22,867 bases of DNA from JAKEGN01 sp964465665 (GCA_964465665.1 CAYXKM010000086.1:1-22867); one strand, 5' to 3'. Positions 7,901 to 15,313 are shown, counted from the first letter of the stretch. A program made the numbers and translations. Notes: generated from the sequence alone by a model not told the origin.

Positions 7901-9112
7901 ATGCGGCGTGTTGCGATTACGGGAATTGGGGTCGTGTCGTGCCTCGGGAACAGCAGCGAAGCCGTGGTCGATTCGCTGAAGAACGGCCGCTCCGGAATCC
8001 GGGCAAACGAATCGTTCAGGGAAATGGGATTGCGCAGCCAGGTTTGCGGTAGTGTCGACATCGATACCTCGGCGCACATCGACCGGAAAGTATTGCGCTT
8101 CATGGGCGATGCTGCTGCCTATTCGTACATTGCGATGCAGCAGGCGATCCAGGATTCCGGACTTTCGGAGTCCGACATTTCCAATCCGCGTACCGGCCTG
8201 ATCGCGTCTTCCGGTGGCGCATCCAGTGCAAATATCGTGCTCGCGGCAGATACCTTGCGGGAAAAAGGCGTTCGCAAGATCGGACCGTACATGGTGCCGC
8301 GCACCATGGGCAGCACGGTTTCCGCATGCCTTGCCACGCCGTTCAGGATCAAGGGCATCAACTATTCGATAACATCGGCATGTGCCACCAGCGCGCATTG
8401 CATCGGCGCTGCCATGGAGCAGATCCAGCTCGGCAAACAGGACATCGTTTTCGCCGGCGGCGGAGAGGAAGAGCACTGGTCACTCGCGAGCCTGTTCGAT
8501 GCGATGGGAGCACTGTCGACCAAATACAATGACAGGGCTGCGGAGGCATCGCGAACCTACGACGTCAATCGCGACGGTTTCGTAATTGCAGCGGGCGCAG
8601 GCATGGTCGTGGTCGAGGAACTCGAGCGCGCGCAAGCACGTGGTGCCAGGATCTACGCAGAGATCGTCGGTTACGGTGCGACGTCGGACGGTCACGATAT
8701 GGTCGCTCCGTCGGGCGAGGGTGCGGTCCGTTGCATGCGCCTTGCACGCTCGACCGTTAACGCACCGATCGATTACATCAATACCCACGGCACGAGCACG
8801 CCGGTGGGTGATACCCAGGAATTGCAAGCCATACGCGAGGTTTTCGGCGCCGATGTTCCGAAGTTTGCTTCAAGCAAGTCGTTGTGCGGTCACTCGCTCG
8901 GCGCAACCGGGGTGCAGGAAGCCATACATTGCCTGCTGATGCTGCGGCATGACTTCATCGCGCCATCAATCAACGTCGTCGATCCGGATCCTGCACTGGA
9001 AGGATTGCCGCTCGTGACACGCCGCATCGACCAAGCCGGAATCCGAACCGCCATGAGCAACAGTTTCGGATTCGGCGGCACCAACGCAACCCTGGTGCTG
9101 CAAAAGCTTTGA
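7901..9112 (+). CDS. fabB: FabB, beta-ketoacyl-ACP synthase I
   Basis: FabB elongates the cis-3-decenoyl-ACP made by FabA and so commits it to unsaturated fatty acids. The 403-residue product (E. coli 406) has the complete thiolase-fold active site: Cys161 in ITSACATSAHC, His296 in NTHGTSTPVGD, Lys326 in SSKSLCGH and His331. It ends with the family's GFGGTNATLVL. The ATG at 7901 is used rather than the in-frame TTG one codon earlier, giving the usual MRRVAITGIG start. FabB rather than FabF is favoured by pairing with fabA and by near-identical spacing of the active-site residues to E. coli FabB. Confidence 0.95.
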   Translation: MRRVAITGIGVVSCLGNSSEAVVDSLKNGRSGIRANESFREMGLRSQVCGSVDIDTSAHIDRKVLRFMGDAAAYSYIAMQQAIQDSGLSESDISNPRTGLIASSGGASSANIVLAADTLREKGVRKIGPYMVPRTMGSTVSACLATPFRIKGINYSITSACATSAHCIGAAMEQIQLGKQDIVFAGGGEEEHWSLASLFDAMGALSTKYNDRAAEASRTYDVNRDGFVIAAGAGMVVVEELERAQARGARIYAEIVGYGATSDGHDMVAPSGEGAVRCMRLARSTVNAPIDYINTHGTSTPVGDTQELQAIREVFGADVPKFASSKSLCGHSLGATGVQEAIHCLLMLRHDFIAPSINVVDPDPALEGLPLVTRRIDQAGIRTAMSNSFGFGGTNATLVLQKL

Positions 9113-9113
9113 G

Positions 9114-9134
9114 AATCGGGATCAGACCCCGATT
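9114..9134 (+). terminator. Inverted repeat between fabB and fghA (weak terminator or leader hairpin)
   Basis: AATCGGG and CCCGATT form a perfect 7-bp stem around a 7-nt loop, starting 2 nt after the fabB stop and followed by GTTCGTTTT. The short T-run makes it a weak intrinsic terminator. It also lies 10 nt before the fghA start codon, which lacks a visible Shine-Dalgarno, so it could influence fghA translation instead. Confidence 0.4.
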
Positions 9135-9143
9135 GTTCGTTTT

Positions 9144-9998
9144 ATGACCCCAGAAACCATCAGTGAGCATCGATCGTTCGGCGGCAAGGTCGGTTTTTAC
9201 CGGCATTCCTCGCCAGTCAATCATTGCACGATGCGGTTTTCGGTTTTCGTGCCACCCCAGGCGACGCGGCGCAAAGTGCCCGTGCTCACGTTTCTCTCCG
9301 GTCTCACCTGTACCGAAGAAACGTTCATGATCAAAAGTGGCGCCCAGCGTGTCGCAGCGGAGCTCGGATTGATGCTGGTTTCGCCGGATACAAGCCCGCG
9401 CGGAGAGGATGTCCCGGGCGACCGGGCCGGCGCCTACGATTTCGGCCTCGGCGCCGGTTTCTATCTCAATGCGACAGAACATCCTTGGAACAGGCATTAC
9501 CGTATGTACGACTACGTCACGGTCGAGTTGCCCGGACTGTTGTTCGCGAATTTTGCCGCCGACCGGCAGCGCCAGGGAATTTTCGGGCATTCGATGGGCG
9601 GGCACGGTGCCCTGACGATCGGCCTGAAAAACCCCGCTGTGTTCCGTTCCATCTCCGCATTTGCGCCGATATGCAATCCGGTCAATTGCCCCTGGGGGCA
9701 AAAAGCTTTCGGTAATTATCTCGGGCAAAACCGCAAGGCCTGGTCGGAGTACGACGCGACCGAACTCGTGAAAAGCATCGGCCGCAACAAACCCGCGAAC
9801 CGGATCCTCGTCGACCAGGGCATGGCGGACCAGTTTCTCGAGCGCGAGCTGCATCCGCATATGTTCGAAGCGGCGTGCACGGAGCAAGGGATTGCCTTGG
9901 AACTCCGCCGCCACGATGGCTACGATCACGGCTACTATTTTATTTCCACGTTCATGGAAGACCATCTGCGACATCATGCGGCAATGCTGAATGCGTAG
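9144..9998 (+). CDS. fghA: S-formylglutathione hydrolase (esterase D family)
   Basis: This enzyme hydrolyses S-formylglutathione to formate and glutathione, the second step of glutathione-dependent formaldehyde removal. The 284-residue alpha/beta hydrolase shows the family signature LTFLSGLTCTEETF (48-61), nucleophile Ser150 in FGHSMGGHGAL, Asp229 in VDQGMADQF and His262 in DGYDHGYYF. Together these make a full catalytic triad. The start at 9144 matches the family N-terminus (SEHRSFGGKVGFYRHSS). No formaldehyde dehydrogenase (adhC/frmA) is adjacent, which is unusual. It follows fabB by 31 nt across a hairpin and precedes a TauE/SafE gene by 27 nt. Confidence 0.93.
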   Translation: MTPETISEHRSFGGKVGFYRHSSPVNHCTMRFSVFVPPQATRRKVPVLTFLSGLTCTEETFMIKSGAQRVAAELGLMLVSPDTSPRGEDVPGDRAGAYDFGLGAGFYLNATEHPWNRHYRMYDYVTVELPGLLFANFAADRQRQGIFGHSMGGHGALTIGLKNPAVFRSISAFAPICNPVNCPWGQKAFGNYLGQNRKAWSEYDATELVKSIGRNKPANRILVDQGMADQFLERELHPHMFEAACTEQGIALELRRHDGYDHGYYFISTFMEDHLRHHAAMLNA

Positions 9999-10025
9999 CA
10001 GCCAACTCCGGCAGTTAACGCCCTG

Positions 10026-10850
10026 ATGCTGGAGCTTGCGGCCTTCGCTACTGCCATGCTGGTAACAGGCGCAATCAGTGGCGTACTCGCCGGTCTGCTG
10101 GGCATCGGTGGCGGTATCGTTATCGTGCCTGTGCTCGACACAGTGCTGACTTACTTTGGAACAGACCCTGCAATCCGCATGCAGGTCGCCGTAGCGACTT
10201 CGCTCGCGACCATCATTCCGACTTCGATTTCATCGTCGAAGGCGCATCATCGCCGCGGTTCGGTGGACACGGACCTGGTGCGCCGGTGGGTGGTTTTCGT
10301 GCTGATCGGCTCGGTCGCCGGGGCATTCGTCGCGGCCGGGGTCCACAGCCGCACTTTGTCCCTGGTGTTCGCCGTAATGGCATTGCTCATTGCCACGAAA
10401 ATGATCCTGCCGCTCGACGGGCGCACGCTAGCTCCGAGCGTTCCGCGCGGCCCGTTCATGCCTGTTGTGCCCACAGTCATCGGCGGCCTTTCCAGCATGA
10501 TCGGAATCGGAGGTGGCACCCTGAGCGTTGCAACGCTGACCTTGCTGAACCAGCCGATTCATCGCGCCGTGGGTACGGCTGCACTGTTCGGACTGGCCAT
10601 CAGTTTACCTGGCGCTGTCGCATTCGTTGTTGCGGGTTACGGAGACCCGAGATTGCCGCCGTACAGTCTGGGCTTCGTCAATCTGCTTGGATTTGCGCTG
10701 ATCGCACCGGCCACCTGGGTCACGGCACCCGCTGGCGCCGCGCTTGCGCATCGCCTGTCGCAACGGAGACTGAGTCTGACGTTCGGGCTGTTCCTGGTCG
10801 TCGTCTCGGCGCGCATGTTTTCGCAGGCTCTGCAAGGAACCGCGGCATAG
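10026..10850 (+). CDS. TauE/SafE-family membrane transporter
   Basis: TauE/SafE proteins are inner-membrane proteins implicated in export of sulfite, sulfoacetate and related organic acids. The substrate cannot be told from this sequence. The 274-residue product is strongly hydrophobic, with about eight likely membrane segments. It carries the family's internal repeat: a glycine-rich GIGGG motif at residues 26-30 (LLGIGGGIVIVP) and again at 160-164 (MIGIGGGTLSV). The cytoplasmic loop SSSKAHHRRGSVDTDLVRRW after the third segment is typical. It may be co-transcribed with fghA (27-nt gap), but no functional link is established. Confidence 0.85.
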   Translation: MLELAAFATAMLVTGAISGVLAGLLGIGGGIVIVPVLDTVLTYFGTDPAIRMQVAVATSLATIIPTSISSSKAHHRRGSVDTDLVRRWVVFVLIGSVAGAFVAAGVHSRTLSLVFAVMALLIATKMILPLDGRTLAPSVPRGPFMPVVPTVIGGLSSMIGIGGGTLSVATLTLLNQPIHRAVGTAALFGLAISLPGAVAFVVAGYGDPRLPPYSLGFVNLLGFALIAPATWVTAPAGAALAHRLSQRRLSLTFGLFLVVVSARMFSQALQGTAA

Positions 10851-10894
10851 AGGCCGGATTAGGGATAACTACGTATATGGCTGCACGTTCACGG

Positions 10895-10910
10895 ACCGCA
10901 AAAGTGCGGT
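10895..10910 (+). repeat. Short hairpin upstream of the hybrid kinase
   Basis: ACCGCA-AAAG-TGCGGT is a perfect 6-bp stem with a 4-nt loop, 13 nt before the kinase ATG. No T-run follows, so it is unlikely to terminate. The 73-nt gap also contains CTACGTATAT at 10869-10878, whose TACGTA core is palindromic. No strong Shine-Dalgarno precedes the kinase start. Confidence 0.35.
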
Positions 10911-10923
10911 AGCTTGTAAAACC

Positions 10924-12822
10924 ATGAAACTGCCGGCAGGAATTGCAAGTGAGATACTGCAATCGTCGAACGAGGCTATCGTCGTCGTCGACGCGCACGG
11001 TTCTATCGTGTTCGCCAATCGGCGTGCCGAAGGCCTCTTCGGCTATTTGCAGGGAGAATTGCTGGGACAAAGTGTGGAGGTCCTCATACCTCAGGCGTCG
11101 CGTCACAAACACGCGAATCATCGCAAGCGCTATGACAAAACGCCGCATGCCCGGCCACTGGTATCCGGACTGAGCCTCAGGGGTCAGCGCAAGAACGGCG
11201 AAATCTTCGATGCCGAGGTTTCGCTGACGCCTGTGGAAACCGCCGACGGCAAACTGGTTTCCACTGCGATTCGCGAGATCGGCGCAGCCGGGGCATCCGA
11301 GGCTTATTTCCGCCATATTCTGGAATCGGCGCCCGATGCCATGATCATCGTGGACCAGCATGGGCGGATTTCTGTCGCCAACGATCAGGCCGTGAATATT
11401 TTCGGTTACCCGAGAATCGAGCTGATAGGTCAGCCGGTGGAAATGCTTTTGCCGGACACGGTACGTGCACGGCACGTTGCGCACAGGGCAAAATATGCCC
11501 GTGATCTCCATGTGCGACCCATGGGGCCGGGTCTCGAACTGCACGGCCGACGCGCAGACGGTTCGATCTTTCCTGTGGAAATCAGCCTGAGCCCGGTCAC
11601 CGCGACTGCCGGCGCGTTCGTCTCCACCGTTATCCGTGACGTGACCGACAGGAAGCGGATGGAAGCGGAGCTGATCGAAGCGCGACAGGCAGCGGAACGT
11701 GCAAACAAAGCAAACAGCGCTTTCCTTGCGGCGGCGAGCCACGATCTGCGGCAGCCAGTGCAGGCGCTGAGCTTGTTGACGGGCGCTTTGCGCCGGACGG
11801 TGAATACGCCGCTGGCGATGGAAATGGTGGAAGGCCAACAGCATTCCCTTAACGCCATGACCAATCTCCTGAACTCGCTGCTCGACATCAGCCGTCTCGA
11901 TGCCGGCGCGGTGAGACCGGAAATCGAGGAATTTCCCATTCAGCGCCTGATCGATCGGCTGTCGGCGGAGTTCGCGCGACAGGCGCGACAGAAAGGACTG
12001 CGATTCGAGGCAGGTTCCAGTACGGCGATAGTGCGCAGTGATCCGAACCTGCTCGCAGAGATCATTCAGAACCTGGTGTCGAACGCCATTCGATACACCA
12101 CCGCCGGCAGTGTCGCACTCGATTGCACGGAGACGGACCAGGAATTGTGCCTGCACGTCCGCGACACCGGCATAGGCATCGAGCGGCAGCACTTCGAGGA
12201 AATCTTCCGCGAATTCCACCGGCTCAAGACGTTGGGAAACACAACGGAAGGATTCGGTCTCGGCCTCGCAATCGTACGGCGTCTGGCCGATTTGCTCGGT
12301 CACGAAATCCTGGTCGAGTCGACGCCGGGACAGGGATCCTGTTTCTCGATCTGCCTGCCGGTGGTCTCAGTTACAGTCGACACAGCTGCTGTCAGCGCAT
12401 TGCCTGAAATTGAACCGGAAAGGGAGGAAGGTGGTGGCCTGATCGTTCTGATCGAGGATGACGTGAAAGTTGCGCGAGCCTGGGGCCTGCTGCTGGAGGC
12501 TGAAGGGTTTCGTGTTGTGAACGCCGCATCTGCCGGCGAAGCCAGGGCGGCAGTCAACTACCTCAATCGTGTCCCGGACCTCATCATTTCAGATTTTCAT
12601 CTGCATGATGGATCGACCGGCGTCGAGGCAGTCATCGAGATTCGCGCCAGATTCGACAAGCTCTTACCGGCGTTCATCGTCAGTGGCGATACGTCGAAGG
12701 CCGTCGAGGCGGCGCGGTCGCTGGAAAACAGCCTGTTGATGAGCAAGCCTGTTGACATCGATCAGTTGTTGCATCACGCGAGGGTCGCGATTGCCACCGG
12801 CACCGTCGAGGAAAACCTGTAG
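10924..12822 (+). CDS. PAS-PAS hybrid sensor histidine kinase with C-terminal receiver domain
   Basis: The 632-residue protein is soluble, with no membrane segment or signal peptide. Domains in order: PAS1 (about 8-120), PAS2 (about 126-243), a short coiled linker (245-265), HisKA with His273 in AAASHDLRQPVQ, HATPase_c with N-box NLVSNAIRY (383-391), DTGIGIE (414-420) and GFGLGL (443-448), and a receiver domain (about 505-625) with acidic residues 511-513, phospho-acceptor Asp557, Ser587 and Lys608. The two PAS domains are clearly similar to each other. Both have a histidine (His63, His184) where FixL and E. coli DosP have the haem ligand, so a cytoplasmic gas or redox sensor is plausible but unproven. 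The FixJ-like regulator at 14587-15201 is the obvious output partner. Confidence 0.93.
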   Translation: MKLPAGIASEILQSSNEAIVVVDAHGSIVFANRRAEGLFGYLQGELLGQSVEVLIPQASRHKHANHRKRYDKTPHARPLVSGLSLRGQRKNGEIFDAEVSLTPVETADGKLVSTAIREIGAAGASEAYFRHILESAPDAMIIVDQHGRISVANDQAVNIFGYPRIELIGQPVEMLLPDTVRARHVAHRAKYARDLHVRPMGPGLELHGRRADGSIFPVEISLSPVTATAGAFVSTVIRDVTDRKRMEAELIEARQAAERANKANSAFLAAASHDLRQPVQALSLLTGALRRTVNTPLAMEMVEGQQHSLNAMTNLLNSLLDISRLDAGAVRPEIEEFPIQRLIDRLSAEFARQARQKGLRFEAGSSTAIVRSDPNLLAEIIQNLVSNAIRYTTAGSVALDCTETDQELCLHVRDTGIGIERQHFEEIFREFHRLKTLGNTTEGFGLGLAIVRRLADLLGHEILVESTPGQGSCFSICLPVVSVTVDTAAVSALPEIEPEREEGGGLIVLIEDDVKVARAWGLLLEAEGFRVVNAASAGEARAAVNYLNRVPDLIISDFHLHDGSTGVEAVIEIRARFDKLLPAFIVSGDTSKAVEAARSLENSLLMSKPVDIDQLLHHARVAIATGTVEENL

Positions 12823-12870
12823 GAGTGAGCAGTGCTCGCGACAGCGGTAACAGGAGTATCCTCGCTAATG

Positions 12871-12946
12871 CGGTGACAGTAACCTTAATTGCCGGCCGTG
12901 ATACGCATCCGGATCGGGTTACGGGCAGTTAAGGTTACTGTCGCCG
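12871..12946. repeat. Long imperfect hairpin, REP-like, between convergent genes
   Basis: The left arm CGGTGACAGTAACCTTAA (12871-12888) and right arm TTAAGGTTACTGTCGCCG (12929-12946) are reverse complements with one difference, read as a U-G pair in plus-strand RNA. Pairing continues inward to 12893/12924, giving 23 bp with two U-G pairs. The loop is 30 nt and contains an ATCCGGAT palindrome. Outside the stem, AAT/ATT could pair after one mismatch. There is no T-run. It lies 49 nt after the kinase stop and 28 nt before the stop of the oppositely oriented usp gene. It could be a bidirectional terminator, a REP/BIME-type palindrome or a minimal mobile-element remnant. Confidence 0.8.
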
Positions 12947-12974
12947 AATTCCGGGCAGCGATCGACGCCGCGAA

Positions 12975-13937
12975 TCAGGCCGCGCGTTCCTTCGAAATCT
13001 CGGCCGGTGAGCGGAACCAGTCCGGCTTGACTATCAGCAGGTCGCAAGGCAGGTGATCGAGCGTGCGCTCGGCAGTGGCTCCGATGAAGAGCCTCTTCCA
13101 GCGATTTCGCGACACGGCCCCCATGACCACGACGGCGGCGTCCAGTTCATCGGCCAATGCCGGCAGTTCCTCGTGCGCCAGCCCGGCAACCAGGTGTGCG
13201 TTGTCGTCTGCGATACCGTGAAACGCGATGATTTCCCTGAAGCGTTTTTCGTGCTGCTCGCGCATCTGCTTTTCGATCTCGTCGAAAGGCAGGGACACGG
13301 GAATGTAGGCATTGGCCGTAGCAGTTGCAACGGCAATTCGCGGGTCATAGGAGTGAAACGCCCGTACCGTACCCTTGCATTTGTCAGCCAGCAGCTTGCT
13401 CAGTACCAGAATCTCGTCATCCAGCGCTGCCGGCTTGTCGTGCTCGTTCATCGGGTCGATGGCAGCGATGAAAACCGGTTTCTTCGCGTTGGACTTGGGT
13501 TTCACGAGCCACAGCGGCGCCGCACAACTGCGGATGAGGTGCCAGTCCGTATTGGTCAGCAATGCCCGCGACACGGCCGAATGCTCGTGCGTATCCTTAA
13601 AGACGAGGTCGGCCCCGGTCGCCGCGGCGTACCGCACGACGCCTTCGTACAACGGATGGTCCCAGACTGCACAGGTGGTGACGACCAGGCCGCGCGCGCG
13701 TAGCGACTCCGCAAGTTTCTCGAGATTTTTCTCGTGCCCGCCGATGACCTCTTTGCGCGCTTTCTCCAGCGACGGCGAATCGAACAGCCGGTCACCGCTC
13801 AGGTACTCGTTGTAGTAGCAAACGAACAGCTCGAGCTCGGCGCCCAGCACTCCGGCAACGCTGGCGGCGCGGGACATGGCGTGCTGTTCGTCGACTGTTG
13901 GATCGATGACACACATGATACGGGTGATTTTTTGCAT
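12975..13937 (-). CDS. Tandem-domain universal stress protein (UspE-like)
   Basis: The product has two UspA folds in 320 residues, similar in size to E. coli UspE (316). The first begins MQKITRIMCVIDPTVDEQHAM. The second begins near residue 150 at KPVFIAAIDPMNEHDKP and ends with a degenerate nucleotide-binding loop, MGAVSRNRWKRLFIGATAER, then LPCDLLIVKP. The canonical G-x2-G-x9-G(S/T) spacing is altered (GAVSR...GAT), so ATP binding is uncertain. The frame is open further upstream to 14150, but the ATG at 13937 is chosen because AGGTG lies 7 nt upstream and the family N-terminus starts there. It is convergent with the kinase and divergent from the DksA-like gene. Confidence 0.88.
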   Translation of the reverse strand: MQKITRIMCVIDPTVDEQHAMSRAASVAGVLGAELELFVCYYNEYLSGDRLFDSPSLEKARKEVIGGHEKNLEKLAESLRARGLVVTTCAVWDHPLYEGVVRYAAATGADLVFKDTHEHSAVSRALLTNTDWHLIRSCAAPLWLVKPKSNAKKPVFIAAIDPMNEHDKPAALDDEILVLSKLLADKCKGTVRAFHSYDPRIAVATATANAYIPVSLPFDEIEKQMREQHEKRFREIIAFHGIADDNAHLVAGLAHEELPALADELDAAVVVMGAVSRNRWKRLFIGATAERTLDHLPCDLLIVKPDWFRSPAEISKERAA

Positions 13938-14223
13938 TGCAGCACCTGTAAGGAAGTCTCCGGCCCGGACCGGTCCAGAATGGATACAAAGCCTAACGGC
14001 AACAGCGCCGGTATCCAATACGGCCTGCTGCCTAGTGCCTCTTGCAATATACTTACCCTGACGAAAATTGTGTGTAAGGGCATGTACTGATGTCGAGCGG
14101 CTACTCGCCGTGTGTAATCCACCCGGTCGAAATGCCACAATTCCCATCACACGACCCGTTCGCTGCTCCAGGTGTGTGGCGGCAGGGCGATCCAGAATCC
14201 AGCATCCGAGGAGTCATCAGAGC
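13938..14223. promoter_or_regulatory. Divergent usp / dksA-like control region
   Basis: This 286-bp gap is the longest in the window. It holds the inverted repeat TGGATAC (13981-13987) / GTATCCA (14011-14017), spaced 23 bp, and the perfect palindrome GGACCGGTCC (13967-13976). Both lie on the usp side. I did not find a convincing TTGAT-N4-ATCAA (FNR/ANR) box or a strong promoter. GAGGAG at 14209-14214 is a good ribosome-binding site for the dksA-like gene. Confidence 0.4.
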
Positions 14224-14571
14224 ATGGATAGCAAGTTGCTCGATGAGTTGCGACAGGAATTGTTACGCAAGAAAGACGAGCTGAATGCCCGCCTCGAGCG
14301 TATTACAGCCAATCTGCGGCGGGGCCTGGAGTCGGATTCGAAAGAACGCGCCAAACAACTCGAGGACAGCGAAGTCGTCGATGCACTCGGCAATGACGCG
14401 CGCAACGAATTGCGCAAGATTTCGTCGACCCTGCAACGCATGGACTCGGGTGACTACGGCAACTGCACAACCTGCGGGACTGGCATCAGCAACGGGCGGC
14501 TGCTCGCGCATCCTTACGCGGACGAGTGCATCGATTGCGCAAGACTGGCAGACCGGGCCAAAGCACGCTAG
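14224..14571 (+). CDS. TraR/DksA-family zinc-finger protein
   Basis: Members of this family bind RNA polymerase in the secondary channel and modulate transcription; zinc-finger-only relatives have poorly known roles. The 115-residue product has a coiled N-terminal half (about 1-75) and a C-terminal C4 zinc finger with Cys81-x2-Cys84 and Cys102-x2-Cys105 (YGNCTTCGTGI...ECIDCARL). It is shorter than E. coli DksA (151), and the DxxDxA coiled-coil-tip pattern is not obvious; the closest acidic residues are Asp53 and Asp58-Ala59. The start at 14224 is chosen from GAGGAG upstream; the frame is open further upstream, but that part is not protein-like. It is convergent with the FixJ-like gene, 15 nt away. 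Confidence 0.88.
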   Translation: MDSKLLDELRQELLRKKDELNARLERITANLRRGLESDSKERAKQLEDSEVVDALGNDARNELRKISSTLQRMDSGDYGNCTTCGTGISNGRLLAHPYADECIDCARLADRAKAR

Positions 14572-14586
14572 GCACCTCCGGAAAAG

Positions 14587-15201
14587 TCAGGCAGCAATAT
14601 GCATCTTTACCAGGTCGGCAAGTGACCGGGCGTGCATTTTCTCCATAACGCGTGCGCGGTGAATTTCCACTGTGCGCTGGCTGACACCGAGTTCGTAGGC
14701 AATGACCTTGTTGGGCTTGCCGGTGACCACTAGGTCGAGGACTTCCTTCTCGCGTTTCGTAAGTTTCGAGATCCGGTCCAGTACATCGACTTTGAGGCGG
14801 CGCTCGCAGCGGCGTTCCCGATCGGTCGTCATTGCCGTGCTGATGCGGTCAAGCAGTTCCTGATCGCGAAACGGTTTCAGTATGAAATCGACGGCACCTT
14901 TTTGCATTGCCTCAACTGCCATCGGTACATCGCCGTGGCCGGTGATGAAAATGATCGGCAGCGTGCTACCTCTTTCAATGAGTTTGTCCTGAAGTTCCAG
15001 CCCGCCAAGTCCCGGCATACGTATGTCGAGAACAAGGCAACCGGCAAATTCGTTCGAATACCTATCGAGAAAATCGTCGCCTGAATCAAAGATGGCGTAT
15101 TCCATGTGGACCGAGCGCATCAGCAATTCCATCGCGTATCGGATCTGCTGATCGTCATCGACTATGTGCACCGTCGGTTTTGCTGGGCTGTCCTGAGTCA
15201 T
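14587..15201 (-). CDS. FixJ-family response regulator (receiver + LuxR-type HTH)
   Basis: The 204-residue protein has an N-terminal receiver domain (about 10-122) with acidic pocket Asp15-17, phospho-acceptor Asp59 in LVLDIRMPGLGG, Thr87 and Lys109. A LuxR-type HTH follows (about 145-204) with LTKREKEVLDLVVTGKPNKV and LGVSQRTVEIHRARVMEKM. This architecture and the ITGHGDVPMAVEAMQ-GAVDF stretch are characteristic of FixJ/TodT/StyR regulators. The frame is open up to a GTG at 15252, but the ATG at 15201 fits the family N-terminus; no strong Shine-Dalgarno is visible for either. The PAS-PAS hybrid kinase three genes away is the likely partner, possibly through its own receiver domain. Confidence 0.93.
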   Translation of the reverse strand: MTQDSPAKPTVHIVDDDQQIRYAMELLMRSVHMEYAIFDSGDDFLDRYSNEFAGCLVLDIRMPGLGGLELQDKLIERGSTLPIIFITGHGDVPMAVEAMQKGAVDFILKPFRDQELLDRISTAMTTDRERRCERRLKVDVLDRISKLTKREKEVLDLVVTGKPNKVIAYELGVSQRTVEIHRARVMEKMHARSLADLVKMHIAA

Positions 15202-15313
15202 GGTGAAATCTGGTCGAAATGTCCCCAATGATCCGGGCAATGTTTTTACCACGTCTGCGGCGCAGGGTGTAGCCGTTTGAGCGGCGCCGCCAGCGGCGTA
15301 CGAGGAATTCCGC
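15202..15313. other. Gap between the ABC operon and the FixJ-like gene
   Basis: This 112-bp stretch lies between the end of the ABC permease gene and the FixJ-like gene, both on the minus strand, so it should contain the latter's promoter. CGCCGC-CA-GCGGCG at 15285-15298 is a small G+C-rich palindrome shortly after the permease stop and could weakly attenuate read-through, but no T-run follows. No clear promoter hexamers were found. Confidence 0.3.

Noticed and set aside
7334..9112. Idea that fabA-fabB is a dedicated part of the phenylacetate pathway
   Set aside because: Both proteins keep near-E. coli FabA/FabB active sites and the normal fabAB pairing, and a separate gap with its own possible promoter precedes them. 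Proximity alone does not support a new role.
10870..10875. TACGTA core upstream of the kinase as a LuxR/FixJ-type binding site
   Set aside because: A single 6-bp palindrome is too short to support a site, and no matching copy is seen upstream of the FixJ-like, usp or dksA-like genes.
10720..12303. Minus-strand open frame (527 codons) opposite the hybrid kinase
   Set aside because: The plus strand encodes complete PAS, HisKA, HATPase and receiver motifs; the antisense frame has none.
13938..14223. FNR/ANR box in the usp/dksA-like control region
   Set aside because: I looked for TTGAT-N4-ATCAA and found no acceptable match, so oxygen control of these genes is not supported from the promoter.
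15285..15298. G+C-rich palindrome as intrinsic terminator of the ABC operon
   Set aside because: The two-base centre forces a short stem and no T-run follows in the minus-strand direction.
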